Part shown: positions 1-10,859 of the stretch, piece after piece
Numbering within the stretch: position 1 is the first letter of the stretch
Layout of the letters: each line of letters opens with the position of its first letter
Assembly: GCA_024803745.1 (NCBI GenBank)
Contig: JANJXV010000265.1
Span: 186,001 to 250,000, forward strand
Direction of reading: 5' to 3'
Length of the DNA stretch: 64,000 bases
Source: Megascapheus bottae
Taxonomy: Eukaryota; Chordata; Mammalia; Rodentia; Geomyidae
Notes under the pieces: model-generated
What the model was told of the DNA's origin: nothing
Databases searched by the model: none
What the model saw: only the letters and a program-made list of their open reading frames with translations
Made by a program: the position numbers and the translations under genes

Positions 1-316
1 AGGGATAGCAAAGAGATAAGAGATCACATAGTTCATTAAGGACAACAATCACTCATTATATGAGTTTTGTTTCTTTATATTGGAGGTCCTTACATTTAGT
101 GTCATACTATTTGTCACGATGTCTCTAGATTTTGTTCTATTGTAAATCTCTGGTAGCAGAGCCCAAGGTTTCTACTGAATTTGACAAATGAGGGAGACTC
201 TTGGGCCTATGTTCCTTTGAGTTTGGCTTACTTCACTTAATATGATTTTTTTCCTTTTCATCCACTTCCCCGAGAATGCCATTATTTTATCTTGTCGGTT
301 GGCTATGTATCATTCC

Positions 317-371
<55 letters not shown>

Positions 372-445
372 ATCACATTTTTTGTAGTAGGGCATCTGGT
401 TGTTTCCATCATCCAGCCTCATTTTCTACAGATATTTTTATAGTC
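1..445 (-). mobile_element. L1 3' end (older copy), interrupted by a TG repeat
   Basis: The sequence resembles the L1 3' regions at 21,179-21,800 and 28,602-29,200, sharing for example the 'cccaaggtttctactga' block and the 'cttcacttaatatgatt' block. It reads as the 3' UTR of a minus-strand L1. No coding frame survives. The equivalent in copy A' starts at a T-rich end near 45,583, so about 230 bases of this element lie left of the window. Confidence 0.7.
319..372. repeat. (TG)n microsatellite
   Basis: About 27 near-perfect TG dinucleotides. The orthologous tract in copy A' (46,131-46,172) is about 12 bases shorter. Confidence 0.95.
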
Positions 446-1595
446 TCTTTTTTATTTTCAGGGTAATGTATAGAGGGGTTACGATTACATTTACAGGTAG
501 TGGACTGCATTACTTCTCACACATTTATTCCACTCCACATGTTTTTGTCCCCAGTTCCCTCTCCCCTCCCCTTCCCAATCATCTTGTTTCCCCCTTTCCC
601 TTTCCTATTTGACATAAACAAATAAACATATATACAATATGCCAGGGAAAAAATCAGATACAGTAACAATCTGACATTAACCAAAGGGCAAAATAAGAGA
701 TGAGAAATAACATAGTAGATCAAGGACAAAAATCACACAAGATTAAGAGCAACGATGACACAAGATATAGCTCTTGTTCCCATATCCTAGAGATCCTTTC
801 ATTTAGTCTCATCCTATATGACCTTATATACCTAGGTTTTTGAGTTATTGTAATCTTCTGCTAGGAGAGTCCTAGATGTGAACTAATTATTACAAATGAG
901 GGAAAGCATTGAGCTTATGTTTCTTTGGGTCTGGCTTTCTTCACTTAATATGATTTTTTCCAAGTCTTTCCATTTCCTTACAAATGGGGCGATGTCATTC
1001 CTTCTGATGGCAGCATAGCATTCCATTGTGTATAAGTACCACATCTTCTTGATTCAGTCATCTACTGAGTGGCATCTGGGTTGGTTTCATAGCTTTGCTA
1101 TGGTAAATAGTGCTGCAATGAGCATCATTGTGCTAGTGGCTTTAGTATGTCCTTTTTTCTGGACAATTGGGTAGATGCCAAGTAGTGGATTTGCTGGATC
1201 ATAGGGGAGCTCTATGTTCAGTCTTTTGAGGAACCACCACACTGCTTTCCCTGGTGGTTGAACGAGTTTACACTCACACCAACAGTGTAGGTGTGATCCC
1301 CCCTGGTCACTTCCCCACCAGTATCTCTTATTAGATTTTTTGATAATGGCCATTCTGACTGGAGTCAGGTGGAATCTTAAAGTTGTTTTGATTTTCATTT
1401 CCCTTATTGCTAGAGATATGGAGCATTTCTTCATGTGTCTAAAGCCCATTTTAATTTTTTTTTCCGAGAATACTCTTTTAAGTCTTTAGCCTACCTTTTA
1501 ATAGGATGGTTGTTTCTTTGAAGATTTGTTTGGGAGAGATTCATTTTTTTCAGCTATAGATATATTTTAGATAACTACATATATTTTTGTAGAAA
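446..1595 (-). mobile_element. 5'-truncated L1 (ORF2 C-terminus plus 3' UTR)
   Basis: A T-rich stretch at about 445-461 marks the poly(A) end of a minus-strand L1. The open frame 1,087-1,449 (minus, 120 codons) is the ORF2 C-terminal region. It contains the FHLTPVRMA block and the LNIELPYDPA block that also occur in the array L1s, but the cysteine-histidine segment is altered. Similarity fades near 1,595, so the insertion is 5'-truncated. It is older than the array L1s, judging by many differences. Confidence 0.85.
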
Positions 1596-1603
1596 AAAGA
1601 ATG

Positions 1604-1953
1604 GAAGCCATCATGCTGGCTCACAACTTAATTTCAGCTACTTAGGAGGCTCAGGGCTTAGGATCACAGGTCAAAGCCAACCAGGGCCCTACAGTGTGTG
1701 AGATCAAACTCTGTGAACATACAATGACTGTAAGAGGAATCTCCCTGCCTGGGAATGTAGCCTAATGGTAGAGTGCTCACCTAGAATGCATGAAGACCTA
1801 GGTTCTATTCACCGGTACCGCATACTCAGAAAAAAGCTAGAAGTGGCGCTGTGTCTCAAGAGGCAGAGCACTCACCTTGGGCAAGCGAGTCCAATGAAAA
1901 TGTCTAGGCCCTGAGTCCAAGCCGTAGGACTGGCAAAAAGAAAAAAAAAGAGC
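1604..1953 (+). mobile_element. Two SINEs in tandem (Alu/B1-like part, then ID-like part)
   Basis: From 1,604 the 'ggctcacaacttaatttcagctacttaggaggc' style block (cut here to its character) is a B1/Alu-like 7SL-derived monomer. From 1,746 a tRNA-like head ('cctaatggtagagtgc' A box, 'ggttctattc' B box) follows, ending in 'ggactggcaaaaag' and an A-rich tail. This two-part layout recurs all through the window. Confidence 0.75.
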
Positions 1954-2051
1954 AATCTGTCTTAAGTAACAAGGAATGTACCCTATATTTATACAGACTG
2001 AAAAATTCATTAAGAAATTAGAAAATATGTATAAAGTGCATAATTTCTTTT

Positions 2052-2580
2052 GTGTGTTGGCACTGGGTCTTCAACTGAGTGCTTCAGCTCTATCCCTGAC
2101 CTTTTCTGCTCAAGACTAGCACTCTACCAATGCAGCCCCAAATCAACTATCTTCAATTGAGATATAAGCGATGAATATTTCAGGGTGCTTCATGAAAAAC
2201 ATTTTTATAAATTGAAACTTTCAACACAGTCTTATTTTAGTATGAATGTTGAGATGGGAAGAGACAGAAAAAGTGAAATGATTCCTGATCCCCATAGAGA
2301 AGAGACTCAGCAGAACCACTGTGGTCTGCAGGCTTCTTTGTGAGTTTTGTTTGCTTGTTTGATTTTTGTCAATTGTGGGGCTTGGACTCTGGGCCTGGGC
2401 ACTGTCCCTGAGCTCTTCAGCTCAAGGCTAGTGCTTTAATCTGTGAGCCACAGTGCCACTTCTGGTTTTTCTGGCAGTTAACTGGGTACTTTGGCTGGCT
2501 TTAAACTTTGATTCTCAGATCTTAGCCTCCTGAGTAGCTAAGATTATAGGTGTGAGGTACCATCACCAGGCTGCTGCTCT
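2052..2580 (-). mobile_element. SINE fragments (two, minus strand)
   Basis: 2,052-2,146 is a partial copy ('ctcaagactagcactctacc'). 2,350-2,575 is a fuller copy with both the tRNA-like part ('cctgggcactgtccctgag') and the B1-like part ('cctcctgagtagctaagatt'). Confidence 0.75.
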
Positions 2581-2934
2581 GTTACTATGCAGGTTCTGGA
2601 TCAAGAACTTCAAGTTCTTACTTTAATTTTTTCTTCTCTTGCCTGATACTCTGCCATTTGAACGAAGCCCCAGTTCCTGGTCTTTGTTGGTTAATGAGAG
2701 ATATTATGATTTTCTAATATTCAGAGCAACGATTATAAAACCCAGCATTTTACTTACTTGAATAAATTAAGAGACAGGACCTAGTGAGATGGAAAACAAA
2801 ATTTTTTTTCAAGTTGCTATCCTGTTCTAATGCATAAGTCTGGCTATTTTGCTTACACACAAATATATATTTTCCCAGTTTCTACTCTATTTTTGCTTAG
2901 CTTAAAACCACCACTGCCATTTCACAGATTTTGT

Positions 2935-3478
2935 TGTTGTTGTTTGCGGTGCTTGAACTCTGTGCCTGGGCTGTTCCTCAGATCTTCAGTTCAATGCCAG
3001 TGCTCTACTACTTTTGATTTGGCCAGTCCTGGGCTTGAACTCAGGGACTGAGCACGGTCCTTATATTTTCTCAAGGCTAGGGCTCTACCACTTCAGCCTC
3101 AGCACCACTTCCAGCATTTTTCTATGTATGTGGTATTGAGGAATTGAACCCAGGTCTTCGTGCATGCTAGGCAAGCACTCTACCACTAGGCCAAACTCCC
3201 AGCCCAAAATTATTCATCATTACTATTAGCTATCTTCTTTTTTTAATTATTGATTTGTCATGGTGCTTGGACTTTGGGCCTGGACCCTGTCCCTGAGCTC
3301 TTCAGCTCAAGGCTAGTGCTCTTCCTCTACAGCTCCATTTTTGGTTTCTGGTAGTTAATTGGTGATGTAAGTCTCACAAACATATGTGTCCAGGCTGGCT
3401 TTGGGCTTTGAAACAAGATCCTCCAATCTCAGCCTCCATAGTAGCTAGAATTACATGCGTCAGCCAGCAGTGCCTGAC
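2935..3478 (-). mobile_element. SINE cluster (three partial copies)
   Basis: Successive minus-strand SINE blocks: 2,945-3,030, 3,030-3,203 (ending in the tRNA-like 'gcaagcactctaccactagg') and 3,255-3,478 (with the B1-like 'ctcagcctccatagtagc'). The third abuts the (CT)n tract. Confidence 0.75.
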
Positions 3479-3487
3479 TGTTTGATG

Positions 3488-3591
3488 TCTCTGTCTCTGT
3501 CTCTCTGTCTCTGTCTGTCTCTGTCTGCCTGTCTCTCTCTCTCTCTGTTTCTCTGTCTCTCTCTGTCTCTCTCTGTCTCTCTCTGTCTCTC

Positions 3592-3650
<59 letters not shown>
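3488..3650. repeat. (CT)n / (CTGT)n microsatellite
   Basis: Mixed CTGT and CT repeats ending in a pure CT run. Both strands appear open only because of the repeat (Arg-Glu or Ser-Leu polymers). The copy A' counterpart at 49,285-49,487 is about 40 bases longer. Confidence 0.95.
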
Positions 3651-3653
<3 letters not shown>

Positions 3654-3654
3654 G

Positions 3655-4300
3655 GTTGTAAGACTTAAATTGTGCATCTGGGCAGTGTCCCTGGGCTCTT
3701 CAGCTCAAGGCTACAACCTTAAACACCTTGAGCCACAGTGTCACTTCTGGTTTTCTGGTGCTTAAGTGGAAGTAACAGTTTCATGGACTTTAGTGTCTGG
3801 CCTGGCTTTGAACTGTGATCCTCAGAACCCAACCTTCTGAGATCATTTCCAGCTTTTTTTTTGGTGTAAGTGGTACAGAGTAATTGAACACAGGGCTTTG
3901 TGCATACTAGGCAAGCAAACTACCACTAGTGTGCACTCCATCCTTAGATAAGGGCTTTCTTTTTCTTTTTCTTTTTTTCACTCATGGGGATTGAACTCTG
4001 GGCCTGGATGTTTACCTTAAGCTCTTCAGCTCAAGGCAAGAGCTCTGCCACTTGAGGCACATTGTCATTTTGAATTTTCTGGCTTATTTGGAAATAAGAT
4101 TCTCACAGATTTTTATGCCTGGGCCGTCTTTGAACCTCGATCCTCCAGGGTAGCTAGGATTACCAGGGTGAGCGACCAGTCACGGGCATTAAATTATTAT
4201 TTTTTCCATGTCCTATGCCTTCAACTCATGGCCAGAGCACTGACCTAGGGCTTGCTCAAGGATAGCACTTCACTTCAGCCAGCCAACTCCCGGTCCAAAT
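3655..4300 (-). mobile_element. SINE cluster (three copies)
   Basis: Blocks at 3,670-3,945, 3,960-4,190 and a worn partial copy at 4,195-4,300, all minus strand. They are recognised by 'ctcttcagctcaaggc', 'gtagctaggattaccagg' and the tRNA-like segment. Confidence 0.7.
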
Positions 4301-4431
4301 AGGCCACTCTTGAAGCTAGAATTACCGAAATCTGCCATAATACTGGCATGTCGTTATCTAAGTATATAATTTTTCTTCTATTTTTGATGGCTTTTCCTTA
4401 GTGTACATATTTCCTACATATTTTATGGAAA

Positions 4432-4650
4432 ACTTCCTTCCCACTGGGGCCATAAGTTAAGCCTAGTGGAAGAGTTCTTGCCGAGCATGAATGAAGACCC
4501 AAGTTCAATTCCTCAGCAAAACATAGATAAAAAAAGATAAACGTGGTGCTGTGGCACATGTGATAGAACTTGGGCCTTAAGAATAAACAAAAACAAAAAC
4601 AAGGATCGTGCTCAGGTCCTGAGTCTAAGCCCAGTACTGGCAAAAAAAAA
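4432..4650 (+). mobile_element. SINE, plus strand
   Basis: tRNA-like head ('gcctagtggaagagttc', 'aagttcaattcctcagc') followed by the second part and an A-rich tail after 'cccagtactggc'. Confidence 0.75.
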
Positions 4651-5065
4651 TTCTGCCCAAAGTAGACATATAAACTTATTTACTTTTAAAAATTTGTTGT
4701 CAAGTTGTTATACAAAGAGATTGCTGTTACATATGTAATGAGTACATTTCTTGTAAACACTGTTACCCCCTCCCCCGTTTTCTCTTTCCCTTCCCCCCAA
4801 GTCATAAATTTCATTTACAACAAATATATATTTATTTTCATTCCTGAAAAAAATAGTTTAAAATGTGTTCAAATAAATGATGTAGGTTGATATATTTATC
4901 AAAATGGATTACTTGAACTCTAAAATAAACATTCTAGGTAATTTTTCTCATAAAATTGTAGTAATGCTATAAAACTAATGAAAAGGAATTTTAGTTATTA
5001 ATTTCTTATGTTTTACCTTTAACATTATTACACTAAGCATACTGTTTATGGTATTAATACAGACA
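4651..5065. other. AT-rich stretch with no gene
   Basis: AT-rich sequence. The part near 4,690-4,800 resembles a worn retroelement tail ('tgttaccccctcccccg'). I see no coding signal or structured RNA. Confidence 0.5.
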
Positions 5066-5449
5066 GCATGAAATATGATTATGTAAAAAAATTAAATGAT
5101 TAAAAATAGTAAGGTTGGGGGCCAGTAGTTTGGCTTGGTGGCACACACCCTGGACTGGCAAAAAAGAAGTAGGGTTAGATAAAACAGATTTATTTCCAAA
5201 TGTGTGGAAAATGGTATGATTTCTTGTTTGGCTAGTCCTGGGGCTTGAACTGAGGGACCAGGAACTGTCCTTGGCCACATTTGTTCAAGGGTGGCACTCT
5301 GACACCTGAGCCACAGTGCCGCATCTGCTTTTTCTGTGTATGCAGTGCCGAGGAATTGAATCAAGGTCTTCTTGTATACTAGGCGAGCACTCTACAACTA
5401 GGCCACATTCAAAGCCAAAGTAGATTTTTGATGCTATTGTGGAGTTTTA
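5066..5449. repeat. 384 bp segment present three times in the window
   Basis: This segment recurs at 50,904-51,282 (as part of A') and alone at 43,574-43,955, where it is joined to L1 sequence. It contains a minus-strand SINE at 5,218-5,415 and a short plus-strand SINE piece at 5,118-5,165. Confidence 0.9.
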
Positions 5450-5532
5450 ATTTTCTTAAATATTTGTACAAAGCACAATGGATATATAAACAGACTTGAA
5501 CTCACAGAACAGAGTCCCACATAATATTACAG

Positions 5533-5838
5533 TTACTCTGGCACTTCTCCCGATTGACAAAACACATTTCCAGGCATCTGCTCTGTCCTTAAGCTTTGGT
5601 AGCTCACTTGTCTTTCCATGGAGGCCTGGCCTGGATTCCTGGTGATTCCATGCATTTCATAGTTCCCTGTATATCCAGTAAGGTTGTCTTCTATGGGACC
5701 AGACCTGTCTGGTTTTTGGCCCACCCAGGACCTATGTGTCTGAGGTCTCACATTATAAGTGGAAAATAAAACACAGTATAATAAGCACTGAAGAACTGCA
5801 CACCATAATATTAACAATGAGAGTTTAATAGTTAGCAA
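5533..5838 (-). other. Conserved open frame of 101 codons, unrecognised
   Basis: A minus-strand frame of 101 codons starting with ATG at 5,838. It has a hydrophobic N-terminal stretch (about residues 7-27) and a polar remainder. The same frame, same length, is open in copy A' (51,366-51,671) with only V/M and T/S changes. It begins where the RALGDS-like remnant ends, so it may be that gene's trailing sequence rather than a protein. At about 98% identity between the copies, an open frame of this size is expected by chance, so conservation is weak evidence. I do not recognise the sequence. Confidence 0.2.
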
Positions 5839-8610
5839 AGTAAATACAATGAATACTTGACAAGAATCATGAGAGCAAGATAAAGAGATGTCTTTTTAGG
5901 AAGGGGACAGGGAAGCTCTAAATCCAGACTGGCCTCCAAGTTGCCTTCAGACAGTAATTCTACTTCAGAGTCCTCAGAAGGGTCACCTTCCTCATGAGAA
6001 ACAGAATGTCCTTCCTGAGTTAAGAGGGGGATGGATTCTGGTTTGTCGAATGGAGATTGAGTCTCTTTTAGTGAGATGGATGGGTCTGGATATTCTGTGA
6101 GGATGGATTCATTTTCCTCCAATGAATCTAGTATTGAGAGTACACTTGCTGCTTCCCATGGGGACATTTTCCATGAGCCCAGCGTGTGCCCCTTCAGCTT
6201 GCACAATAAGTGGAGTGTTACTCTGACTCAGATGGACTGACTCTGGGTGGAGTGTGAAAGGAAACGGAAGGAAATCTGGCTGCTCTTTTTCTTCCTCCAT
6301 AGTATCTGCAGGTTCAACTGTGTCACACATGGGGTTCAGAGCAAAAGGTATATCCACAGGACTCTAAACCTGTTTGGTAATTTCTACAGAAGGCCCATGC
6401 TTTCTGGAGTGCAGTGATGATTCTCAGTCTCCATAAGTCACCAGCTCCATTGGTGGGTTTTTCATCCGGAGTTCAGGATAAGCTCTTCCACGATGTCCCA
6501 AACCTAAGAATGGAAATAGGTACAGAGTGGACAGAGTGGACTCTGCAAGTTGAAGTGTCACTCAACTTCCATGAGGATCTAATGGAGGAACCTGTAGAAC
6601 TGGAGTTTGGACTGAACACTGAGGAGGTGTAGGGTCTTTCTAATGAGTGCTTATTCCCGAGTCCTTTCAGAGGACAGACATTACCTGGCTGACACCACCC
6701 ATAAAGGGCATTTTGCCAAGCTCTGTAGAAGTAAGGGCCAACCAATATCTAGACCACATGGGCTTCCTACTCACAGGCTCTGAGGCACCCACACCAGGAC
6801 TTCTACTTTTTCTTGGTCTTACTGGTCGCACATTCCTCCAGCTGGTCAAAAAGTATGTGTTTAGAAGAGCAGGTCCAAAGCCGGCATGTGGAGCCTCATA
6901 TAGAGCTTGAGTTGTGTCAGGGTGTGGCAGTTCTTGAACTCGTAGAAATCACTGGGGTAGAAGTCCATTCACATCGTATAGATGGAACACATGATGCTGT
7001 GGGCACATTCGGTACAAGGAAAGTGAGAGCCTTCTCTCTCCATCCTGAGCCTTCTACAAAAGCCCCTTTCTTGCAGGACTCTAATGCTGTGGCTGTCCTG
7101 CAGAGATGTGCACTTATGTGCTGGAAGGGGTGTAAGAGACACTCGAGAACAGGATGACTTTTAGACCCCACTTCCAGAAGCTTCTGAGAGAGGCCTCTAT
7201 GCATCTGTCCAAAGTAAACGCACCTTAAATTAACTAAGTAAATGCTCTAAATAAATCAATAAGTGAATGCTCTAAATAAAGAACTAAATGCTCATTCCTC
7301 TAATCTTAGCCACCCAGCAGGCTGAGCTCTGAAGATCACAGTGGAAAGCCAGTCTAGTCAGTAAAAGTCTAAAGGCACTTGTCTTCAATTAGGCAGCAAA
7401 AAGCCAGAACTTGACCTATGACTCAAATGGTACAGTGCTAATTTTTGAACACCAAAGGGATGGCATTTAGACCTGGGTTCAGGTTCAAGTGGCAGCACTG
7501 GACCACACACCAAAATGTAAATGCTTTCAGGTTCTAACAGGCAAAGCTATCACAATCCCTCCCTGATGGCTCAAACGTGATTCAGCCCCCAGCTTTTCCT
7601 CTGACTCCAGTATTTCACAGGCCTCCGCCATTAGTACTGACACCTCATTTCTTACTGGGAAATGGGATTTCCTAGGATGTCACCTAGGTGAGGGCTGCAG
7701 TTGGGAGCCACTTACTCATGCCTGAAATCCAACTTCTCAGTAAGCACACTGTTGAGACTCCAGTAGCTTGTGAGGGAAATGAAATGGCATGGTGTCCCAG
7801 TCATAATAAAGTAGTTTGTGAACTTGTATCATGCTTAGCTCCCCTGTGAACACCCCAGTGAACCAAACAGGCTCAGAGAGGAGCCAAGTATTCCAAGACT
7901 TGGCCAGGAGGGGTGAGCAAACCTGGGTTTGGAGGGGGAACACTCACTTTTTCAAGAGAATTTCCAGCTACTACTATATTATCCTCCACTATTTGAAATT
8001 GTGCAGGAAGTTTCCCACATAAAAGAGATCACCTTTCTGGTAGGCAGGGATCAGCTTTGTCAGCAGCATCTCCAACAGGCCTTCCTCCAGGATCCATAGG
8101 TTACAAGGCTCATTCAGAATCTGAGCTGACTTACCATCACACTATGTTGGCAAAACAGTGGATATTTCAAACGTAGGAATGGGAACACACTTCACACTGA
8201 GGAATTGGAACAGAGTAGATTGGAAATGACACACTCTAATCTCAGTAGAGTCACTTGAAAGCACACAAGAAGGTTGTAGTGTGTGGGCAGGATGATGGGT
8301 TCAAATAGGTTTCCTCTCAATATACCTCATCTGAGTTGCCCTGGAGTTTCCTGGCTTTCTTCCTAGAGAAATGCCTGATATACTGGAATTTGGGCTTGGC
8401 ACTGATCCAGCATCTACTTCTTCAAGTGAGACATCCATATCTCTCATGCCTGAGATCTGAGCCTCCTGACCTTTGGCAACAGCACAGCAACATCTTTCTG
8501 GTTCCTGAGCCACAGGCCAAGGGAGCTGGCTTGAGCTGGTTGTCACATACGGTGTCTTGGTTACCAGGGTTCCATATTCTGTTCCATTGTGAGGGAGGTA
8601 GGGTCACCTT
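5835..8610 (-). pseudogene. RALGDS/RGL-family (RasGEF N-domain) pseudogene, copy A
   Basis: RALGDS-family proteins are guanine-nucleotide exchange factors for Ral GTPases. Reading the minus strand, 8,107-8,010 encodes a stretch with LLTKLIPAYQKGDLFYVGNF, which fits the start of the RasGEF N-terminal (REM) domain. Further on, 6,970-6,880 encodes MDFYPSDFYEFKNC and LYMRLHMPALDLL, fitting the end of that domain (compare the DF..PPDF and NMPGSDLE positions of RALGDS). A stop lies directly before this second block. Proline/glutamate-rich linker-like frames follow at 6,667-6,849 and 6,109-6,357, then a frame change into 5,832-6,206, where GHTLGSWKMS may be the worn start of the catalytic domain. 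The central REM exon and the rest of the RasGEF domain are not found. A SINE (7,285-7,500) sits inside. Upstream, 8,301-8,590 is an open N-terminal-like block with homologues in the array flank. The multiple breaks point to a dead gene. The family call rests on two short motifs, and RGL4/Rgr is the likeliest relative. Confidence 0.55.
7285..7500 (+). mobile_element. SINE inside the RALGDS-like remnant
   Basis: B1-like start ('cctctaatcttagccaccc') followed by a worn tRNA-like second part ending 'tggcagcactgg'. It is antisense to the pseudogene and shared by copy A' (near 53,118-53,333). Confidence 0.65.
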
Positions 8611-8887
8611 TCAAGGCCCAATGACCAAAGCTCCTTGCTCACAGAAGACCTCCCCAAAGACTTACTGGAGGCTGAATCTCCCTTCCCACCTCACATATGG
8701 ATGTAGTAAACAGCACACCTTTTTGTTCAAATCCCAAGTCATTAACTAGGCGTAAGTGCTAGCCTGGTCTCAGACTCAAGGAGCCTTTCTTAGGTAAGAT
8801 CCAAACTTAACTGTCACTATTCCCCTTACCCTTCACAAGACATTTTACTTCACAGTGCCTACTCAGCTTGCATTTTGCCTCTTGCAC

Positions 8888-9075
8888 ATTTTTTTTGCTA
8901 GTCCTGGGACTTGACCTCAGAGCCTGACCATTGTTCTTAGGCTTTCTTTAGGCTGTAGCTGTCCCACCAAGCCACAGCACCACTTCCAGCGTTTTCTATG
9001 TATATGGTACTGCAGAATCAAACCGGAGTCTTTTTGTGTGGTAGCCCAGCACTCTACAAATAGATGAAACACCCA
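8888..9075 (-). mobile_element. SINE, minus strand
   Basis: tRNA-like SINE with 'tagtcctgggacttgacc' and 'agcactctacaaatag'. An inverted homologue is present in every array flank, so it predates that inverted duplication. Confidence 0.7.
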
Positions 9076-9304
9076 GGCCATCTTGCACATATTTTTCACC
9101 TCAATCTACTAGGACGTTGTTAGGTTTCTGTATCCTAATCTATTTTTCTTCCTGATGAATATCTGTGCTGTCATCTGTAAAAATGCAAGTGGGAAAATCA
9201 CAGAAGCATTGGTGACATAAAATAAAGTCTTACAGACATAGATAAGTGTTCTTTCTTTGTAGGAGAAAGGATATTTTGATATGATGATGATGACTATTTA
9301 TAAA

Positions 9305-9530
9305 TACTTTATCGGGGTTTAGAGTTTGGCCCAGTGGTAGAGTGCTTGCCTAGCATCCATGAAGATCTAGGTTTGAGTCCTTAATATCACACAGATATAA
9401 AAATCCATATGGCAATGTGGCTCAAGTGGCAGAGGGCTAGACTTGGGAAAAGCCAAGAGCAGTATTCAGGCCCTGAGTTCAAGCCCCAGGAATGGCAGAA
9501 AAAACAAAAGAAAAGAAAAGAAAAGAAATG
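9305..9530 (+). mobile_element. SINE with (AAAAG)n tail
   Basis: Clear tRNA-like head ('cccagtggtagagtgcttgc', 'gaagatctaggtttgagtcc'), second part and 'aaagaaaagaaaagaaaag' tail. The inverted homologue lies at 19,930-20,115 and equivalents. Confidence 0.85.
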
Positions 9531-9632
9531 TGCTTTTTACAAGTTATTCACTCACAGCATTTGCCTCTGAATTCTTCGCTTCTGCATCTTGTGACTTATC
9601 CCTTTCCCTCAATGTAGACAAGAAAAACAGAT

Positions 9633-10554
9633 TTTATTACTTGCTATCCTGTTGTCCAATCTTTGGATATTAATTCAAAATACAATATTGCCTGAGATAA
9701 TGTGTGTGTGCATGTGTGTGTGTATCTGCCAATGTGTGCATGCACACATGTGTACAGGGTTTAGGGCTTACTCATAGGGCCTGTGTGATAACCCTCAGCA
9801 TCTTTTCCTCAAAGGTATTGGTCTTTCACTTGTAGCTTATTATAGCTAATTGGAGTTGAGAGATTCACTCAATTTCTTGCCCTGTGCATTGGAACCCAGT
9901 GCTGGGTTCTCATATTGTTAATTGTAGATATAGAGAAGCCTGAGGTCTGGGGATCCTCGTTAGAATCCAGCCCCTGAAAGAAAGTCACTGATAGAAATCT
10001 TTATCTTCAGTTAAGCACGAATAAATAAGGCAAAAGTGGAACTGTGGCTCAGTTCCTCTTGTACCAGGCATGAGAAAATTAGTAAGTGGCAGCACCTGGT
10101 CCCTGAGAGAAATCCTTAGCACTGGTTCAAAAAAAGAAAGAAAATAATGAAAAAAATTAAAACTTGCTGAGGAATCCATAAGGATAAACGTGCCTGTGAA
10201 TAATCTTGTCATTTCAGATTCCCTCAAGAGCTTATGTCTCTCTATATTTTATCAAGTTTTTTAAAGATATTTACATATTTTCTATCTTTCTTAAACAGAG
10301 ATAGCCATCCACAAAACACAAACACAAACTCTCACACAGTATACCACCCACCCATAAGTGTCTGGCTATGTATATATGTATACTCATATGTATTGATCTG
10401 TCTCTCTATACTAATATATAAATGCATAAACATATGTATTTAGACAAACAGGAAACATACATAGATAGGTCTCAGGCATTTCCAGATTTTGTGCAAGTCT
10501 TCTGAGTGCAACTTACCATTGTATTGTTTGTCAAGATAGAGTCCCTCTAACTTT
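9633..10554. other. No gene; short repeats and one SINE fragment
   Basis: Contains a GT/CA-rich patch (9,700-9,760), a plus-strand SINE fragment at about 10,020-10,140 ('actggttcaaaaaaagaaag') and AT-rich sequence. No supported coding region. Confidence 0.6.
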
Positions 10555-10775
10555 TGGCCAGCTTCTTGTCCTTTGATACTTTTCTCTGCCAGTCCTGGGT
10601 TTTGAACGCTAGGCTTGGATGCTGTCACTGAGCTTGAGCTTCTTGCATTCAGTAGTTTATTGCAGATAAGAGTCTCATGGAGTTTCTGTCCTGGGCTGGC
10701 TTTGAATTGTGATCCTCAGATCTCAAATTCCTGAGTAGCTAGGATGACAGTCTTGAGCTACCAGTACCTGGTTCC
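10555..10775 (-). mobile_element. SINE, minus strand
   Basis: tRNA-like part ('tctgccagtcctgggttttg') and B1-like part ('gatctcaaattcctgagtag'). It lies immediately downstream of the GAB-like remnant on the minus strand. Confidence 0.75.
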
Positions 10776-10859
10776 TTTGCCTCTTTTACCATTTTCTTTG
10801 GCCCCACCACAGCCATGGTATCTACCTTCCTATGTTCTCTCCACCTGCCCCCACACAGG

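Larger units (their letters stand above)
8270..9632 (-). repeat. Segment whose inverted homologue forms the array flank
   Basis: Its reverse complement matches 19,800-21,178 over the full length, and so also 13,750-14,463, 27,221-28,601 and 39,877-41,274. The order is colinear: the block at 9,530-9,632 pairs with 19,805-19,910, the SINE at 9,305-9,500 with 19,930-20,115, the SINE at 8,888-9,075 with 20,350-20,530, and 8,290-8,620 with 20,830-21,170. Divergence over the last block is roughly 14% by eye, much more than between A and A'. Confidence 0.9.

Noticed and set aside
3429..3677. Arg/Glu and Ser/Leu repeat proteins at the CT microsatellites (also 49,173-49,559 and 62,381-62,662)
   Set aside because: A CT dinucleotide repeat is open in several frames. 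These are repeat artefacts.
6414..7157. Plus-strand frames across the RALGDS-like remnant (6,414-6,632, 6,647-6,910 and 6,813-7,157)
   Set aside because: The protein-family matches are on the minus strand. The plus-strand frames give no recognisable motifs and are broken differently in A' (52,442 stop).
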